This document shows, one piece after another, positions 54,101 to 64,000 of a DNA stretch of 64,000 nucleotides. Below the pieces are notes generated by a model, which was given only the letters and a program-made list of their open reading frames with translations, was not told the origin of the DNA and made no database searches. The translations under genes were made by a program, and so were the position numbers. The stretch comes from Edaphochlamys debaryana (taxonomy: Eukaryota > Chlorophyta > Chlorophyceae > Chlamydomonadales). The stretch covers positions 496,001 to 560,000 of the forward strand of contig JAEHOE010000062.1 of assembly GCA_016858145.1 (NCBI GenBank), read 5' to 3'. The first letter of the stretch is position 1; each line of letters opens with the position of its first letter.

Positions 54101-56700
54101 TCTCCCAGAGCGCCCAGCTCTCGCCCCACCCCGTGCCCGCACTTCCCAAGCCTTCTGAACCCTGCAATACATCTTATAGATGCTTGCAAGGGTGCTGGCG
54201 GCCTCGGAACGGGCGGGATCAGAGCGGGCGAAGTTTGCGCGGCGGCGGGTCCGCGGCCCCCGACCCCCGGCCTGCCCCCGCCTCTCCCAGAGCGCCCAGC
54301 TCTCGCCCCACCCCGTCCCCGCACTTCCCAAGCCTTCTGAACCCTGCAATACATCTTATAGATGCTTGCAAGGGTGCTGGCGGCCTCGGAACGGGCGGGA
54401 TCAGAGCGGGCGAAGTTTGCGCGGCGGCGGGTCCGCGGCCCCCGACCCCCGGCCTGCCCCCGCCTCTCCCAGAGCGCCCAGCTCTCGCCCCACCCCGTCC
54501 CCGCACTTCCCAAGCCTTCTGAACCCTGCAATACATCTTATAGATGCTTGCAAGGGTGCTGGCGGCCTCGGAACGGGCGGGATCAGAGCGGGCGAATTTT
54601 GCGCGGCGGCGGGTCCGCGGCCCCCGACCCCCGGCCTGCCCCCGCCTCTCCCAGAGCGCCCAGCTCTCGCCCCACCCCGTCCCCGCACTTCCCAAGCCTT
54701 CTGAACCCTGCAATACATCTTATAGATGCTTGCAAGGGTGCTGGCGGCCTCGGAACGGACGGGATCAGAGCGGGCGAAGTTTGCGCGGCGGCGGGTCCGC
54801 GGCCCCCGACCCCCGGCCTGCCCCCGCCTCTCCCAGAGCGCCCAGCTCTCGCCCCACCCCGTCCCCGCACTTCCCAAGCCTTCTGAACCCTGCAATACAT
54901 CTTATAGATGCTTGCAAGGGTGCTGGCGGCCTCGGAACGGGGGGGATCAGAGCGGGCGAAGTTTGCGCGGCGGCGGCTCCGCGGCCCCCGACCCCCGGCC
55001 TGCCCCCGCCTCTCCCAGAGCGCCCAGCTCTCGCCCCACCCCGTCCCCGCACTTCCCAAGCCTTCTGAACCCTTCATTACATCTTATAGATGCTTGCAAG
55101 GGTGTTGGCGGCCTCGGAACGGGCGGGATCAGAGCGGGCGAATTTTGCGCGGCGGCGGGTCCGCGGCCCCCGACCCCCGGCCTGCCCCCGCCTCTCCCAG
55201 AGCGCCCAGCTCTCGCCCCACCCCGTCCCCGCACTTCCCAAGCCTTCTGAACCCTTCATTACATCTTATAGATGCTTGCAAGTGTGCTGGTGGCCTCGGA
55301 ACGGGCGGGATCATAGCGGGCGAATTTTGCGCGGCGGCGGGTCCGCGGCCCCCGACCCCCGGCCTGCCCCCGCCTCTCCCAGAGCGCCCAGCTCTCGCCC
55401 CACCCCGTCCCCGCACTTCCCAAGCCTTCTGAACCCTGCAATACATCTTATAGATGCTTGCAAGGGTGCTGGCGGCCTCGGAACGGGGGGGATCAGAGCG
55501 GGCGAATTTTGCGCGGCGGCGGCTCCGCGGCCCCCGACCCCCGGCCTGCCCCCGCCTCTCCCAGAGCGCCCAGCTCTCGCCCCACCCCGTCCCCGCACTT
55601 CCCAAGCCTTCTGAACCCTTCATTACATCTTATAGATGCTTGCAAGGGTGCTGGCGGCCTCGGAACGGGCGGGATCAGAGCGGGCGAAGTTTGCGCGGCG
55701 GCGGGTCCGCGGCCCCCGACCCCCGGCCTGCCCCCGCCTCTCCCAGAGCGCCCAGCTCTCGCCCCACCCCGTCCCCGCACTTCCCAAGCCTTCTGAACCC
55801 TTCATTACATCTTATAGATGCTTGCAAGTGTGCTGGTGGCCTCGGAACGGGCGGGATCAGAGCGGGCGAATTTTGCGCGGCGGCGGGTCCGCGGCCCCCG
55901 ACCCCCGGCCTGCCCCCGCCTCTCCCAGAGCGCCCAGCTCTCGCCCCACCCCGTCCCCGCACTTCCCAAGCCTTCTGAACCCTGCAATACATCTTATAGA
56001 TGCTTGCAAAGGTTCTGGCGGCCTCGGAACGGGCGGGATCAGAGCGGGCGAATTTTGCGCGGCGGCGGGTCCGCGGCCCCCGACCCCCGGCCTGCCCCCG
56101 CCTCTCCCAGAGCGCCCAGCTCTCGCCCCACCCCGTCCCCGCACTTCCCAAGCCTTCTGAACCCTGCAATACATCTTATAGATGCTTGCAAGGGTGCTGG
56201 CGGCCTCGGAACGGGCGGGATCAGAGCGGGCGAAGTTTGCGCGGCGGCGGGTCCGCGGCCCCCGACCCCCGGCCTGCCCCCGCCTCTCCCAGAGCGCCCA
56301 GCTCTCGCCCCACCCCGTCCCCGCACTTCCCAAGCCTTCTGAACCCTGCAATACATCTTATAGATGCTTGCAAGGGTGCTGGCGGCCTCGGAACGGGCGG
56401 GATCAGAGCGGGCGAATTTTGCGCGGCGGCGGGTCCGCGGCCCCCGACCCCCGGCCTGCCCCCGCCTCTCCCAGAGCGCCCAGCTCTCGCCCCACCCCGT
56501 CCCCGCACTTCCCAAGCCTTCTGAACCCTGCAACACATCTTATAGATGCTTGCAAGTGTGCTGGCGGCCTCGGAACGGGCGGGATCAGAGCGGGCGAATT
56601 TTGCGCGGCGGCGGGTCCGCGGCCCCCGACCCCCGGCCTGCCCCCGCCTCTCCCAGAGCGCCCAGCTCTCGCCCCACCCCGTCCCCGCACTTCCCAAGCC
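51185..56700 (+). repeat. 182-bp satellite array, block D (about 30 monomers)
   Basis: Head-to-tail monomers of 182 bp, recognisable by GCGAATTTTGCGCGGCGGCG, CCGCCTCTCCCAGAGCGCCC and CAATACATCTTATAGATGC. Variants mark individual monomers: GCGAAGTTTGCG for GCGAATTTTGCG, CCTTCATTAC for CCTGCAATAC, GCTTACAAGG for GCTTGCAAGG, GGCGGCTCCG for GGCGGGTCCG, GGGTGTTGG. One extra C in a C-run at about 52123 shifts the register by one. Because 182 is not a multiple of three and the monomer has few stops, overlapping open frames of 164-174 codons occur on both strands; these are by-products. Confidence 0.95.
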
Positions 56701-56820
56701 TTTTTTTTTTCACGTTGGTGTGTTACAACAGGTCAGGCAAGAGCAGACCAGAGCAGAAGAAGAGCAGAAACAGAGCAGAAAAGCGCAGAAACAGAGCAGA
56801 AAAGGACAGAGCAGACCAGG
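56701..56820 (-). mobile_element. Poly(A)-ended retroelement 3' end (family A, minus)
   Basis: T-run 56701-56710, CACGTTGGTGTGTTACAACA, then the purine-rich GAGCAGAAGAAGAGCAGAAA tract. Inserted into a satellite monomer after CCCAAGCC. The hairpin arm is mutated here (ACAACA for ACACCA). Confidence 0.6.
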
Positions 56821-58030
56821 GGCCTGCACCCCCCCAGCCGGACGAGAGCCCTAAACCACCAGCACCAAACGGGGCCTGCACCCCTCAGCCCGACGACAGC
56901 CCTAACCACCAGAACCAACCGGGGCCTGCGCCCCTCAGCCCAACGACAGCCCTAACCACCAGCACCAACCGGGGCCTGTGCCTCTCAGCCCGACAACAGC
57001 CCTGACCTCTGGCGGAACAACCGGCACAAGAAAAGAAAGCCCTAGACCACCCGCACCAAACGGGGCCTGCGCCCCTCAGCCCGACGACAGCCCTAACCAC
57101 CAGCACCAACCGGGGCCTGCGCCCCTCAGCCCGAAGACAGCCCTGACCTCTGGCGGAACAACCGGCACGAGAAAAGAAAGCCCTAGACCACCCGCACCAA
57201 ACGGGGCCTGCGCCCCTCAGCCCGACGACAGCCCTAACCACCAGCACCAACCGGGGCCTGCGCCTCTCAGCCCGAAGACAGCCCTGACCACCTGCACCAA
57301 CCGGGGCCTGCGCCCCTCAGCCCAACGACAGCCCTAACCACCAGCAACAACCGGGGCCTGCGCCTCTCAGCCCGACGACAGCCCTGACCTCTGGCGGAAC
57401 AACCGGCACGAGAAAAGAAAGCCCTAGACCACCCGCACCAAACGGGGCCTGCGCCCCTCAGCCCGACGACAGCCCTAACCACCAGCACCAACCGGGGCCT
57501 GCGCCTCTCAGCCCGAAGACAGCCCTGATCACCTGCACCAACCGGGGCCTGCGCCCCTCAGCCCAACGACAGCCCTAACCACCAGCAACAACCGGGGCCT
57601 GCGCCCCTCAGCCCGACGACAGCCCTAACCACCAGCACCAACCGGGGCCTGCGCCTCTCAGCCCGAAGACAGCCCTGACCACCTGCACCAACCGGGGCCT
57701 GCGCCCCTCAGCCCAACGACAGCCCTAAACCACCAGCACCAACCGGGGCCTGCACCCCTCAGCCCGATGACAGCCCTAACCACCAGAACCAAACGGGGCC
57801 TGCGCCCCGCAGCCCAACGACAGCCCTGACCTCTGGCGGAACAAACCGGCACAAGAAAAGAAAGCCCTAGACCACCTGCACCAAACGGGGCCTGCGCCCC
57901 TCAGCCTGAGACATCCCTAACCACCAGAACCAACCGGGGCCTGCGCCCCTCAGCCCAACGACAGCCCTGACCTCTGGCGGAGCAACCGGCACGAGAAAAG
58001 AAAACCCTAAACCACCTGCTCCAAAGGGGG
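56821..58030. repeat. 50-bp tandem repeat array, main block
   Basis: About 22 units containing CGGGGCCTGCGCCCCTCAGC, CCGACGACAGCCCTAACC and ACCAGCACCAAC. A longer composite unit recurs within it, marked by GACCTCTGGCGGAACAACC, GGCACGAGAAAAGAAAGCC at about 57006, 57146, 57386, 57828 and 57968. That box closely resembles the family B tail (GACCTCTGGTGTAACAACC, GGCACGTG, A-run), suggesting the array was built from concatenated retroelement ends. Confidence 0.88.
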
Positions 58031-59244
58031 CCTTTTTTTTTCACGTGCCGGTTGTTACACCAGAGGTCAGAGCAGCCAGAGAGCCAGAGACAGCAGAGAG
58101 CCAGAGAACCAGAGACAGCAAAAGAGGGAGGCAGGGTTAACCAGAAGAGAAGAAAGCTGAAGCACACAGGCACAGGCCTGCACCCCTCAGCCCTAACGAC
58201 AGCCAGACAGGAGCCAGGGAGCACCAGACCAAAGACCCCGCACCCCCAGCCGCCACCCCCCAGAGTCTGGGACCAAAGGCCCTGCTCCTCGAGCTGCAAC
58301 CCAACGGAGTCTGGGGCCCCAGGCCCTGCTCCCCCCCAGGGCAAAAGGCACCACAGAGCCCCAGCGGAAGGCCTAGAACGCAACCAAGCCCGCAGGGGCG
58401 GGCAGGCTGCCCAGCCGCAACCCCCAGGCCCTAGCCTAGGAAAGCTCCCTGACCCCCCAGGCCTCAGCAAGCCAGGCCAACTCACAGCCACCATTGCCCA
58501 CAAGGCCGCTCCACAAGGCCGCAGGTGCAGGGTGCCCACCGCCAGCCGCAAACGCTAGAAACTCCACGGAGGGAAGCCAGGGACAGCCCAGCAGCCCAGC
58601 AGCCAGGGGCCCCCCTGGGCATGCCGTCCAGAAAGGGGGGATGGAAGGGGGGGACGGCACGCCCGGAGGCCAAAACGGCAGGTAGCAGGCTCAGCGCGCA
58701 CTACTGAGCGCGCGATGAGAATCGCAGCGCTGCTATTGAGCGCGCGACGAGAAGCAGAAGCGCCCGGCGCCCATCAGAGCGCCGAGCATCGGTCGTGGCT
58801 CAGGGCCACCGCACGCCATTCCGGCGGGGTGCCCGACCTAAGGAATGGCCAGACACGAAGGTGTTGACGAGGCCGCAAGCGGAAAACGCTCGCGGCCGGA
58901 CCGACGATTCGAGAGATGGCCGGCCACACAAAGTCGGCGCAGACAGGGCGCCCACAGTAGAAGCCAGACGTGAATGCTCACAACACAGCCGCGAGCTGGG
59001 TCTTGCGCTGCGAAAGTGGCTGCAGCGCCGAAATCACAGCAATCGCGCAGTGCGCGGCGACCGCCGCAAGCTCCACGCCCTCAAAACACGATCTATGGTG
59101 CTGAAAGCAAGAGGAAAGCGGTAGACCGAAACAAGGCGCTTGCCAGGGGTGCGCGTGAACAGAAATGGTCGCGCGCACCCCCAGCAGCACAAGCAGTGGC
59201 GTGTAATGTGTGGTGTGTAGTGTCTATGTGTATGCACACATGCA
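58031..59244. other. Family B retroelement 3' end and unassigned sequence
   Basis: 58033-58172 repeats the T-run/CACGTGCCGGTTGTTACACC tail and the purine-rich segment seen at 49358-49507. 58255-58330 repeats a CTCGAGCTGCAACCCAACGG-containing piece also present at 49319-49355. From 58680 to 59244 no gene or known element is recognised; a GAGCGCGCGA motif is repeated at 58708 and 58738. Confidence 0.45.
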
Positions 59245-59917
59245 CCTTCTGAACCCTGCAATACATCTTATAGATGCTTGCAAGGGTGCTGGCGGCCTCG
59301 GAACGGACGGGATCAGAGCGGGCGAATTTTGCGCGGCGGCGGGTCCGCGGCCCCCGACCCCCGGCCTGCCCCCGCCTCTCCCAGAGCGCCCAGCTCTCGC
59401 CCCACCCCGTCCCCGCACTTCCCAAGCCTTCTGAACCCTGCAATACATCTTATAGATGCTTGCAAGGGTGCTGGCGGCCTCGGAACGGGCGGGATCAGAG
59501 CGGGCGAATTTTGCGCGGCGGCGGGTCCGCGGCCCCCGACCCCCGGCCTGCCCCCGCCTCTCCCAGAGCGCCCAGCTCTCGCCCCACCCCGTCCCCGCAC
59601 TTCCCAAGCCTTCTGAACCCTGCAATACATCTTATAGATGCTTGAAAGTGTGCTGGCGGCCTCAGAACGGGCGGGATCAGAGCGGGCGAATTTTGCGCGG
59701 CGGCGGGTCCGCGGCCCCCGACCCGCGGCCTGCCCCCGCCTCTCCCAGAGCGCCCAGCTCTCGCCCCACCCCGTCCCCGCACTTCCCAAGCCTTCTGAAC
59801 CCTGCATTACATCTTATAGATGCTTGCAAGGGTGTTGGCGGCCTCGAAACGGACGGGATCAGAGCGGGCGAATTTTGCGCGGCGGCGGGTCCGCGGCCCC
59901 CGACCCCCGGCCTGCCC
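59245..59917 (+). repeat. 182-bp satellite array, block E
   Basis: Nearly four monomers, same orientation as block D, starting mid-monomer at CCTTCTGAACCC and ending mid-monomer in CCTGCCCCC. One unit carries the GCTTGAAAGTGTGC and ACCCGCGGCC variants shared with block B. Confidence 0.92.
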
Positions 59918-61213
59918 CCCCCCTCCTGAATCGCTTCTCGGCTCGCAAGAGCAGGGTTGCGGGTAGTTGCTCGCCAGTGCATTTGTTGCATTTGTTGGCC
60001 TGCTCGTCGCGTAACTCGTCTCCCTTTCCCCTCCCAAATGGTATGTTTTGAAAGCGGATTTGGCGTCCTCTCGCCTAGCTCTGTACAATTGAAGCGTGAT
60101 GTATAAATTTACAGTTCCACCCCCGGTCGCGCTCGGCCGAACACTTTGTCTACCCCTCTATGTCTGACGGCGCCTAACAATTTGGACGAGCAAAGGCCGA
60201 ACTACATGATGACGAGCAGTATGCGCTGAGACACGATCGCATTGGCAAGCCAACCACTTGCTTTCCACTCATTCCAGCAGGTACATCCCCAAGCTGAAAC
60301 CATCCGCTTTCCAGACTAAGATGGGCGTTCCAGACCACCACCCAGAACCAGCATAACGTTGACGGCATTACTGGCATTCAGTTTTTCAAGGGCCGGGGGT
60401 AGATGACATCAACACAGCGCAAATCGCCGGGGGCTGGGGGCGGCCGGCTCCTGGCCCCTCTACCCCGCCCAACCCCGCCTCTTGCCGACATCTCCCGCGT
60501 GCTGCCCTTGACACCCGTCCAGGTCTCATCTTGTAACGTCGCACCACACCAGGCCCCTTACACGCAAATGTCCTCCTCACCCACACGCCCCTTCCCCTAC
60601 ATACACAGCGGGCAACGCCCCGCCAAGATACCAAAACTACCAGGGCGCAAGACCGCCACAAAACCCCGTGTCAGCCAGCCTGCACTGCCCTGCTTCCCCG
60701 AACCCCCCAGACCTTGACCCCTCTAAAGCGTGTTCTTGTAACCCAATGAAATGCGGACATGGCGGGCGCCCTGTCTTGATGAAGGGGCCAAACCCACCCA
60801 AAGTCCAGGCACGCGCCTGTCGTGGGAGTGCCCCGCGTCCCGACCTAGGGGGCTCTGTCTGCATAGAGGCACCCTGGGCCAGCTGGGCTTGGCCCCCAAG
60901 CTAGCCCCCGTCCCCCAGCATCGCCGCGCCACGCACTGTCCAAACCCGTGGCAAACCCAGCCAGCTTCCTGGACACCATCACAATCAAATGCGGATCTAT
61001 ATCAAATGCGGCCGTGGTGGGTCGGGGCACGAGCAGTGCTCTAGCCTCTCGCCCTGGATTTGCGATGGAGGGACCTTGCCCATAGAGGTCAGGCGTGCAG
61101 CCTGCCTTGGGGGTGCCCCGTGTCGCCCGACTAGTATACAGGGGGCTCCCTCCTGCCAAGAGGCACCCATGGGAGCCCACCTAGCCCCCCAAACCGCTCA
61201 GCTTTGGCCTTAT
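59918..61213. other. Intergenic, with dispersed-element pieces and an old imperfect repeat
   Basis: 59950-60030 and 60255-60292 match parts of 43855-43995. Two imperfect direct copies of a GGTGCCCCGYGTC...AGAGGCACCC...CCTAGCCCCC region lie at about 60828-60910 and 61106-61185. No gene recognised. Confidence 0.4.
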
Positions 61214-62887
61214 CTATACCAAGGTGTGGAGCACATTGGCAATCCTGGCCTTCAGCGCACAGAACGCTGCCACCGCCTTGCACGACTCATCCTGGGCTTC
61301 CTCAACCCGCTGCTCTGCCGCCTTGGCCGCCTTGGCCTCGGCCTCCGCCTTGGCCTCGGCCTTGGCCGCCTCCTTGCCCTCCGCCTTGGCCTCCTCGACA
61401 CGGCCACACGCCTCGGCCCTGATCTCCTCCACCAGCATATCCGCGAAGGCGTAGTAATCGCCCACGCACCGGTCCGCCTCCTGCTTGGCGAATCGGGCCA
61501 AGCAACGCCAGGTCGGCCTCCAGGCTCTTCATCCGCGCAGACGCGGCGGCCAGCGTCCGCTCCAGCGCGTCCTCGAACTCCTGCGCCACGTTGGGCTGCT
61601 GGCCCTCATCCCAGCGCAGGTTGCCGCCGCCCAGGCCCAGCTGCTCCTGGAGCATAAACACCCGGATGGGCCATGGCGGCCTCCAGCGGTACCACGCCGT
61701 GCAGGAAGACGGGCAGGCCCGGTGCTGGGGCCTGTGGGCGGTGGACAGGGCAACGACAGTGAGAGGAAAGATGGCACCAGATGGTCATGGGAGCCCCTCT
61801 CGCAGTGTAGGCTACACACTCTGACATTCCCAGTCCTTCCGCTGCCACGGGGCAGCTGGCTTCTCCATCGCACACGCTCGCTGGGCAAAGGCCCCCAAGC
61901 CCCCCAGCCCACACCCCATACGCTCGCGCTCACCGCCAAGGGTCCTGGCTGTCGTTAAGCCGGTCCTCCTGCACCTCATCAATTGTCGTCAATGGTGATG
62001 ACGTTGGGGGCACCGGGCTGAGCGGGTGGCGGTGTCTGCTGGAGGCCCTGCCCCGCCGCCGGGCCTGCTGCTGGCGGTGGTAGTCCTCCTGGATGAAGGT
62101 CCGCTCGGGCGCGGGCGCGGGTGCAGGCGCGGGCGCGGGCGCGGCCTCCACCTCCGGGGGTGGTGGCAGGAGCAGCAGGAACCTCCCCGTGTGGTCGACC
62201 AGCTGAGAGTGGTGCAGGCCCCCCACGAACGTGTTGGCGAGCCCAGCGTCTTTGCAGGCCTCGACGTAGCGCGCCATGCCCAGCACGGCTTGCATTGCCG
62301 CTGAGGCCAGGCGGCCCACACGCACACGGGCCTCCCCGCTTAGGCGCTCCTGGAACAGCGGTTGGCCCCATCTTGACCGCGAACCCCGCTGCCTGCCTCG
62401 CTGCAGCCTCCAGGAGCTCCATCTGCAGTAGCGTGCTCACGAGCGGTCCGAAGGTCTCTTCCACAGCTTCGCCGAACTCGGCGGCCCCAGCCGTCAGGAC
62501 CATCGCAATCACCTCCAGCGCCCCGCACGCCACATCATCTAGCCGCTGCTCGGCAGGCGCCGCATGAGATACGGTGTTCCTCCGCACGCCAAACGCAGAC
62601 AGCTGCGCGAGGCCGGCCGCGAGAGCCGGAAAGCCCTTGCCATCGGCCATCACGGCCACCAGCGCTTCGCGGTGGTGCACCTGCTCGTCGACATTCAGGT
62701 TGTCGAGGATGGTCTTGAGGGCGGCATTGAGGTCGCGGAGCTCTGCAACGCTGAGAGCGGGCGCCTTGCGTCCCAGCAGCCGCTCTGCAGCAGCCGGCAA
62801 GCCCTTTAGCGCCTTCTCGACCTCCTTTGGAAGCCTTGGTGCAGTGACTGGGGCACGGCCTGCGCGCTGGGGCCTCCGCTGGGGCAT
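61214..62887 (-). pseudogene. Unrecognised gene broken by frame changes
   Basis: The minus strand encodes a protein-like sequence starting at 62887 (MPQRRPQRAGRAPV) with a helical N-terminal region (VEKALKGLPAAAERLLG; ALKTILDNLNVDEQVHHREA). At about 62369, in a GGGG run, coherent coding moves to another frame (QPLFQERLSGEA, MARYVEACKDAG, QLVDHTGRFLLLLPPPPEVE, a Pro-Ala repeat, RTFIQEDYHRQQQ). A GTGAGC donor at 61933 and a CCCACAG acceptor near 61730 could bound an intron. Coding then resumes (GNLRWDEGQQPNVAQEFEDA) and shifts again near 61502 into a Lys/Glu/Ala coiled coil ending at 61214. Two or more frame changes suggest a pseudogene, though single-base sequence errors in homopolymers could explain them. 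No family recognised. A second copy starts at the window edge. Confidence 0.5.
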
Positions 62888-63961
62888 TCTTTGCTTATCC
62901 TATCATGTCGGCGCCATTCGACCCTGCAGGGCAGAACGTGGAGCGGGTGCGCTGGGAAGAGGCGAACTCCAATATTGTGGTGTGGAAAGACTCTGGGCAA
63001 ATGGTTGCGCCGGCAGCACCTGGAGCACCTGCCGTGACAGTGCATGGGAATGCGGGATGGGGGATATCGAGGGCTAGTCGGCCCGTGCATCAATATTCAC
63101 AACTCCCTCTCAAGTTCCAGCCTCTGCTGCCTCGCATTCCTTGCGCAGCTGCCGGGCCCCTTTGCAGACACGTGATCCCTTTCACAAGCCAGGCAAAGGA
63201 TGCGATGGCCTAGAGGGGCATAGGCTGAGAGAGGTTAAGCGTGCCACCTACTGGGTATGGCGCTACCAGCATCACCCAAGCAACAGCCAAAGCCCAAGTC
63301 GCCAAAGCCCAAGTGAGGCATCGATTGAGCCTAAGCCCCTTTGCCGTCAGCCCCTTGAGGCCGGCAGCACTTCGCGCCACAACGCTTGGCTTCCCTTAAG
63401 TACCCCTGCCTTCCTTGGGGCCCTTGCAACCCCAAGGTTGTCGTGGCACCAAGGCCAAGCGAGTGGCATGCCCTACCTCAACCTTGCATTCCCAGATACG
63501 GCGCGTCCCTTCTTGACGGCCCAAGACTACTACTGCCCCGGCCGAGTTGGGTTGCGGAACCCCCTCACAAGCCCTCAGGTGAAGCCCCGAGCAAGGAGCA
63601 ACTGAGGAGCAACCGTACACCCCGGTGTTTGGCCCCCTGACCCACATACGCACCGCACCCACACACATCCCGCCGTCATAGGCAACCTTGCGTCCCCAAC
63701 CACCTGCCAGCTCCCATGCATGCTAACCCTGCAACAAACCGAATTCATGTCCTGTGTGTCCACCTTTCCCCCCTCCCGCCCCCCATCTAAATCCTTGTCA
63801 ACTTCTTCTCAAGGACCATGATCGGGTCTGCCGCAGAAACCCGACTTCGATTCTTCCTTGCACCAGGCGCTCCTCCCTCGGTGCCCCCTTCGGACCACAC
63901 CGGTCAGGTGATGCCTTCCATGTCCCCTGGCAATTAAAACGCACCAATCTGACGACTCCCT
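62888..63961. other. Intergenic region, no gene recognised
   Basis: About 1.07 kb with no credible exon. A short tandem AGCCCAAGTCGCCAA / AGCCCAAGTGAGG motif occurs near 63290-63316. Confidence 0.4.
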
Positions 63962-64000
63962 CCTGCTGCTGGCGGTGGTAGTCCTCCTGGATGAAGGTCC
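63962..64000 (-). repeat. Start of a second copy of the 61.2-62.9 kb gene
   Basis: The final 39 bases match 62064-62102 exactly as far as the window allows; on the minus strand they encode the RTFIQEDYHRQQQ region in part. The sequence before it is unrelated to the corresponding flank at 62 kb, so the copy begins inside the coding region. Confidence 0.8.

Noticed and set aside
48390..56955. Many overlapping 164-174-codon open frames on both strands
   Set aside because: They follow from a 182-bp monomer (not a multiple of three) with few stops; each frame opens and closes once per three monomers. Not genes.
45958..59917. CRISPR-like periodic array
   Set aside because: The period is 182 bp (or 50 bp) with no unique spacers between short palindromic repeats; it is satellite DNA in a eukaryotic genome.

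Overview
The window looks like nuclear DNA of a GC-rich green alga (Chlorophyta). The evidence is dense spliceosomal introns with GT(G/A)xG donors and C-rich TGCAG or CCCAG acceptors, plant-type gene content (AP-4 beta adaptin, SDS22, NAD(P)HX dehydratase, an XB3-like ankyrin ubiquitin ligase), and L1-type non-LTR retrotransposon pieces inside a satellite array. The species cannot be named from sequence alone. All gene models here were spliced by eye with reading phase checked exon by exon; no transcript evidence was available.

Layout. 1-12.2 kb (minus strand): a small secreted glycoprotein gene (987-2195), an unrecognised membrane/coiled-coil gene (4820-7088) whose intron holds a copy of the signal-peptide exon of the first gene, and ATP-dependent NAD(P)HX dehydratase (8277-12209). 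12.6-19.9 kb (plus): a complete 17-exon AP-4 beta subunit with a very long Gly/Pro/Met hinge. 21.5-24.5 kb (minus): a 10-exon SDS22 (PP1 regulatory subunit 7). 24.8-29.3 kb (plus), divergent from SDS22 across 327 bp: an ankyrin-repeat E3 ligase resembling plant XB3/XBAT but ending in a U-box.

29.7-39.7 kb (plus) is the most interesting part: two adjacent genes with N-terminal acylation signals. The first (29681-31262) has a predicted HeLo/MLKL-like helical bundle and two Cys/His zinc-binding-like motifs. The second (32270-39688) is an NLR-like receptor of about 1,750 residues: an MGCGAS acylation leader, two tandem HeLo-like modules, an NB-ARC ATPase and about seven kinesin-light-chain-type TPRs. 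Together they look like a sensor/executioner cell-death or immunity locus. It is bracketed by the ankyrin/U-box ligase on one side and a near-identical 5'-truncated duplicate of that ligase (41838-43491) on the other.

44.5-59.9 kb is a repeat domain: about 45 monomers of a 182-bp satellite with hints of higher-order structure, interrupted by non-LTR retrotransposon fragments (endonuclease and reverse transcriptase pieces), recurring poly(A)-tailed 3' ends carrying a small hairpin, and arrays of a 50-bp repeat. A centromere-like or other heterochromatic domain is possible but unproven. 61.2-62.9 kb (minus): an unrecognised gene broken by frame changes; a second copy of it begins in the last 39 bases of the window.
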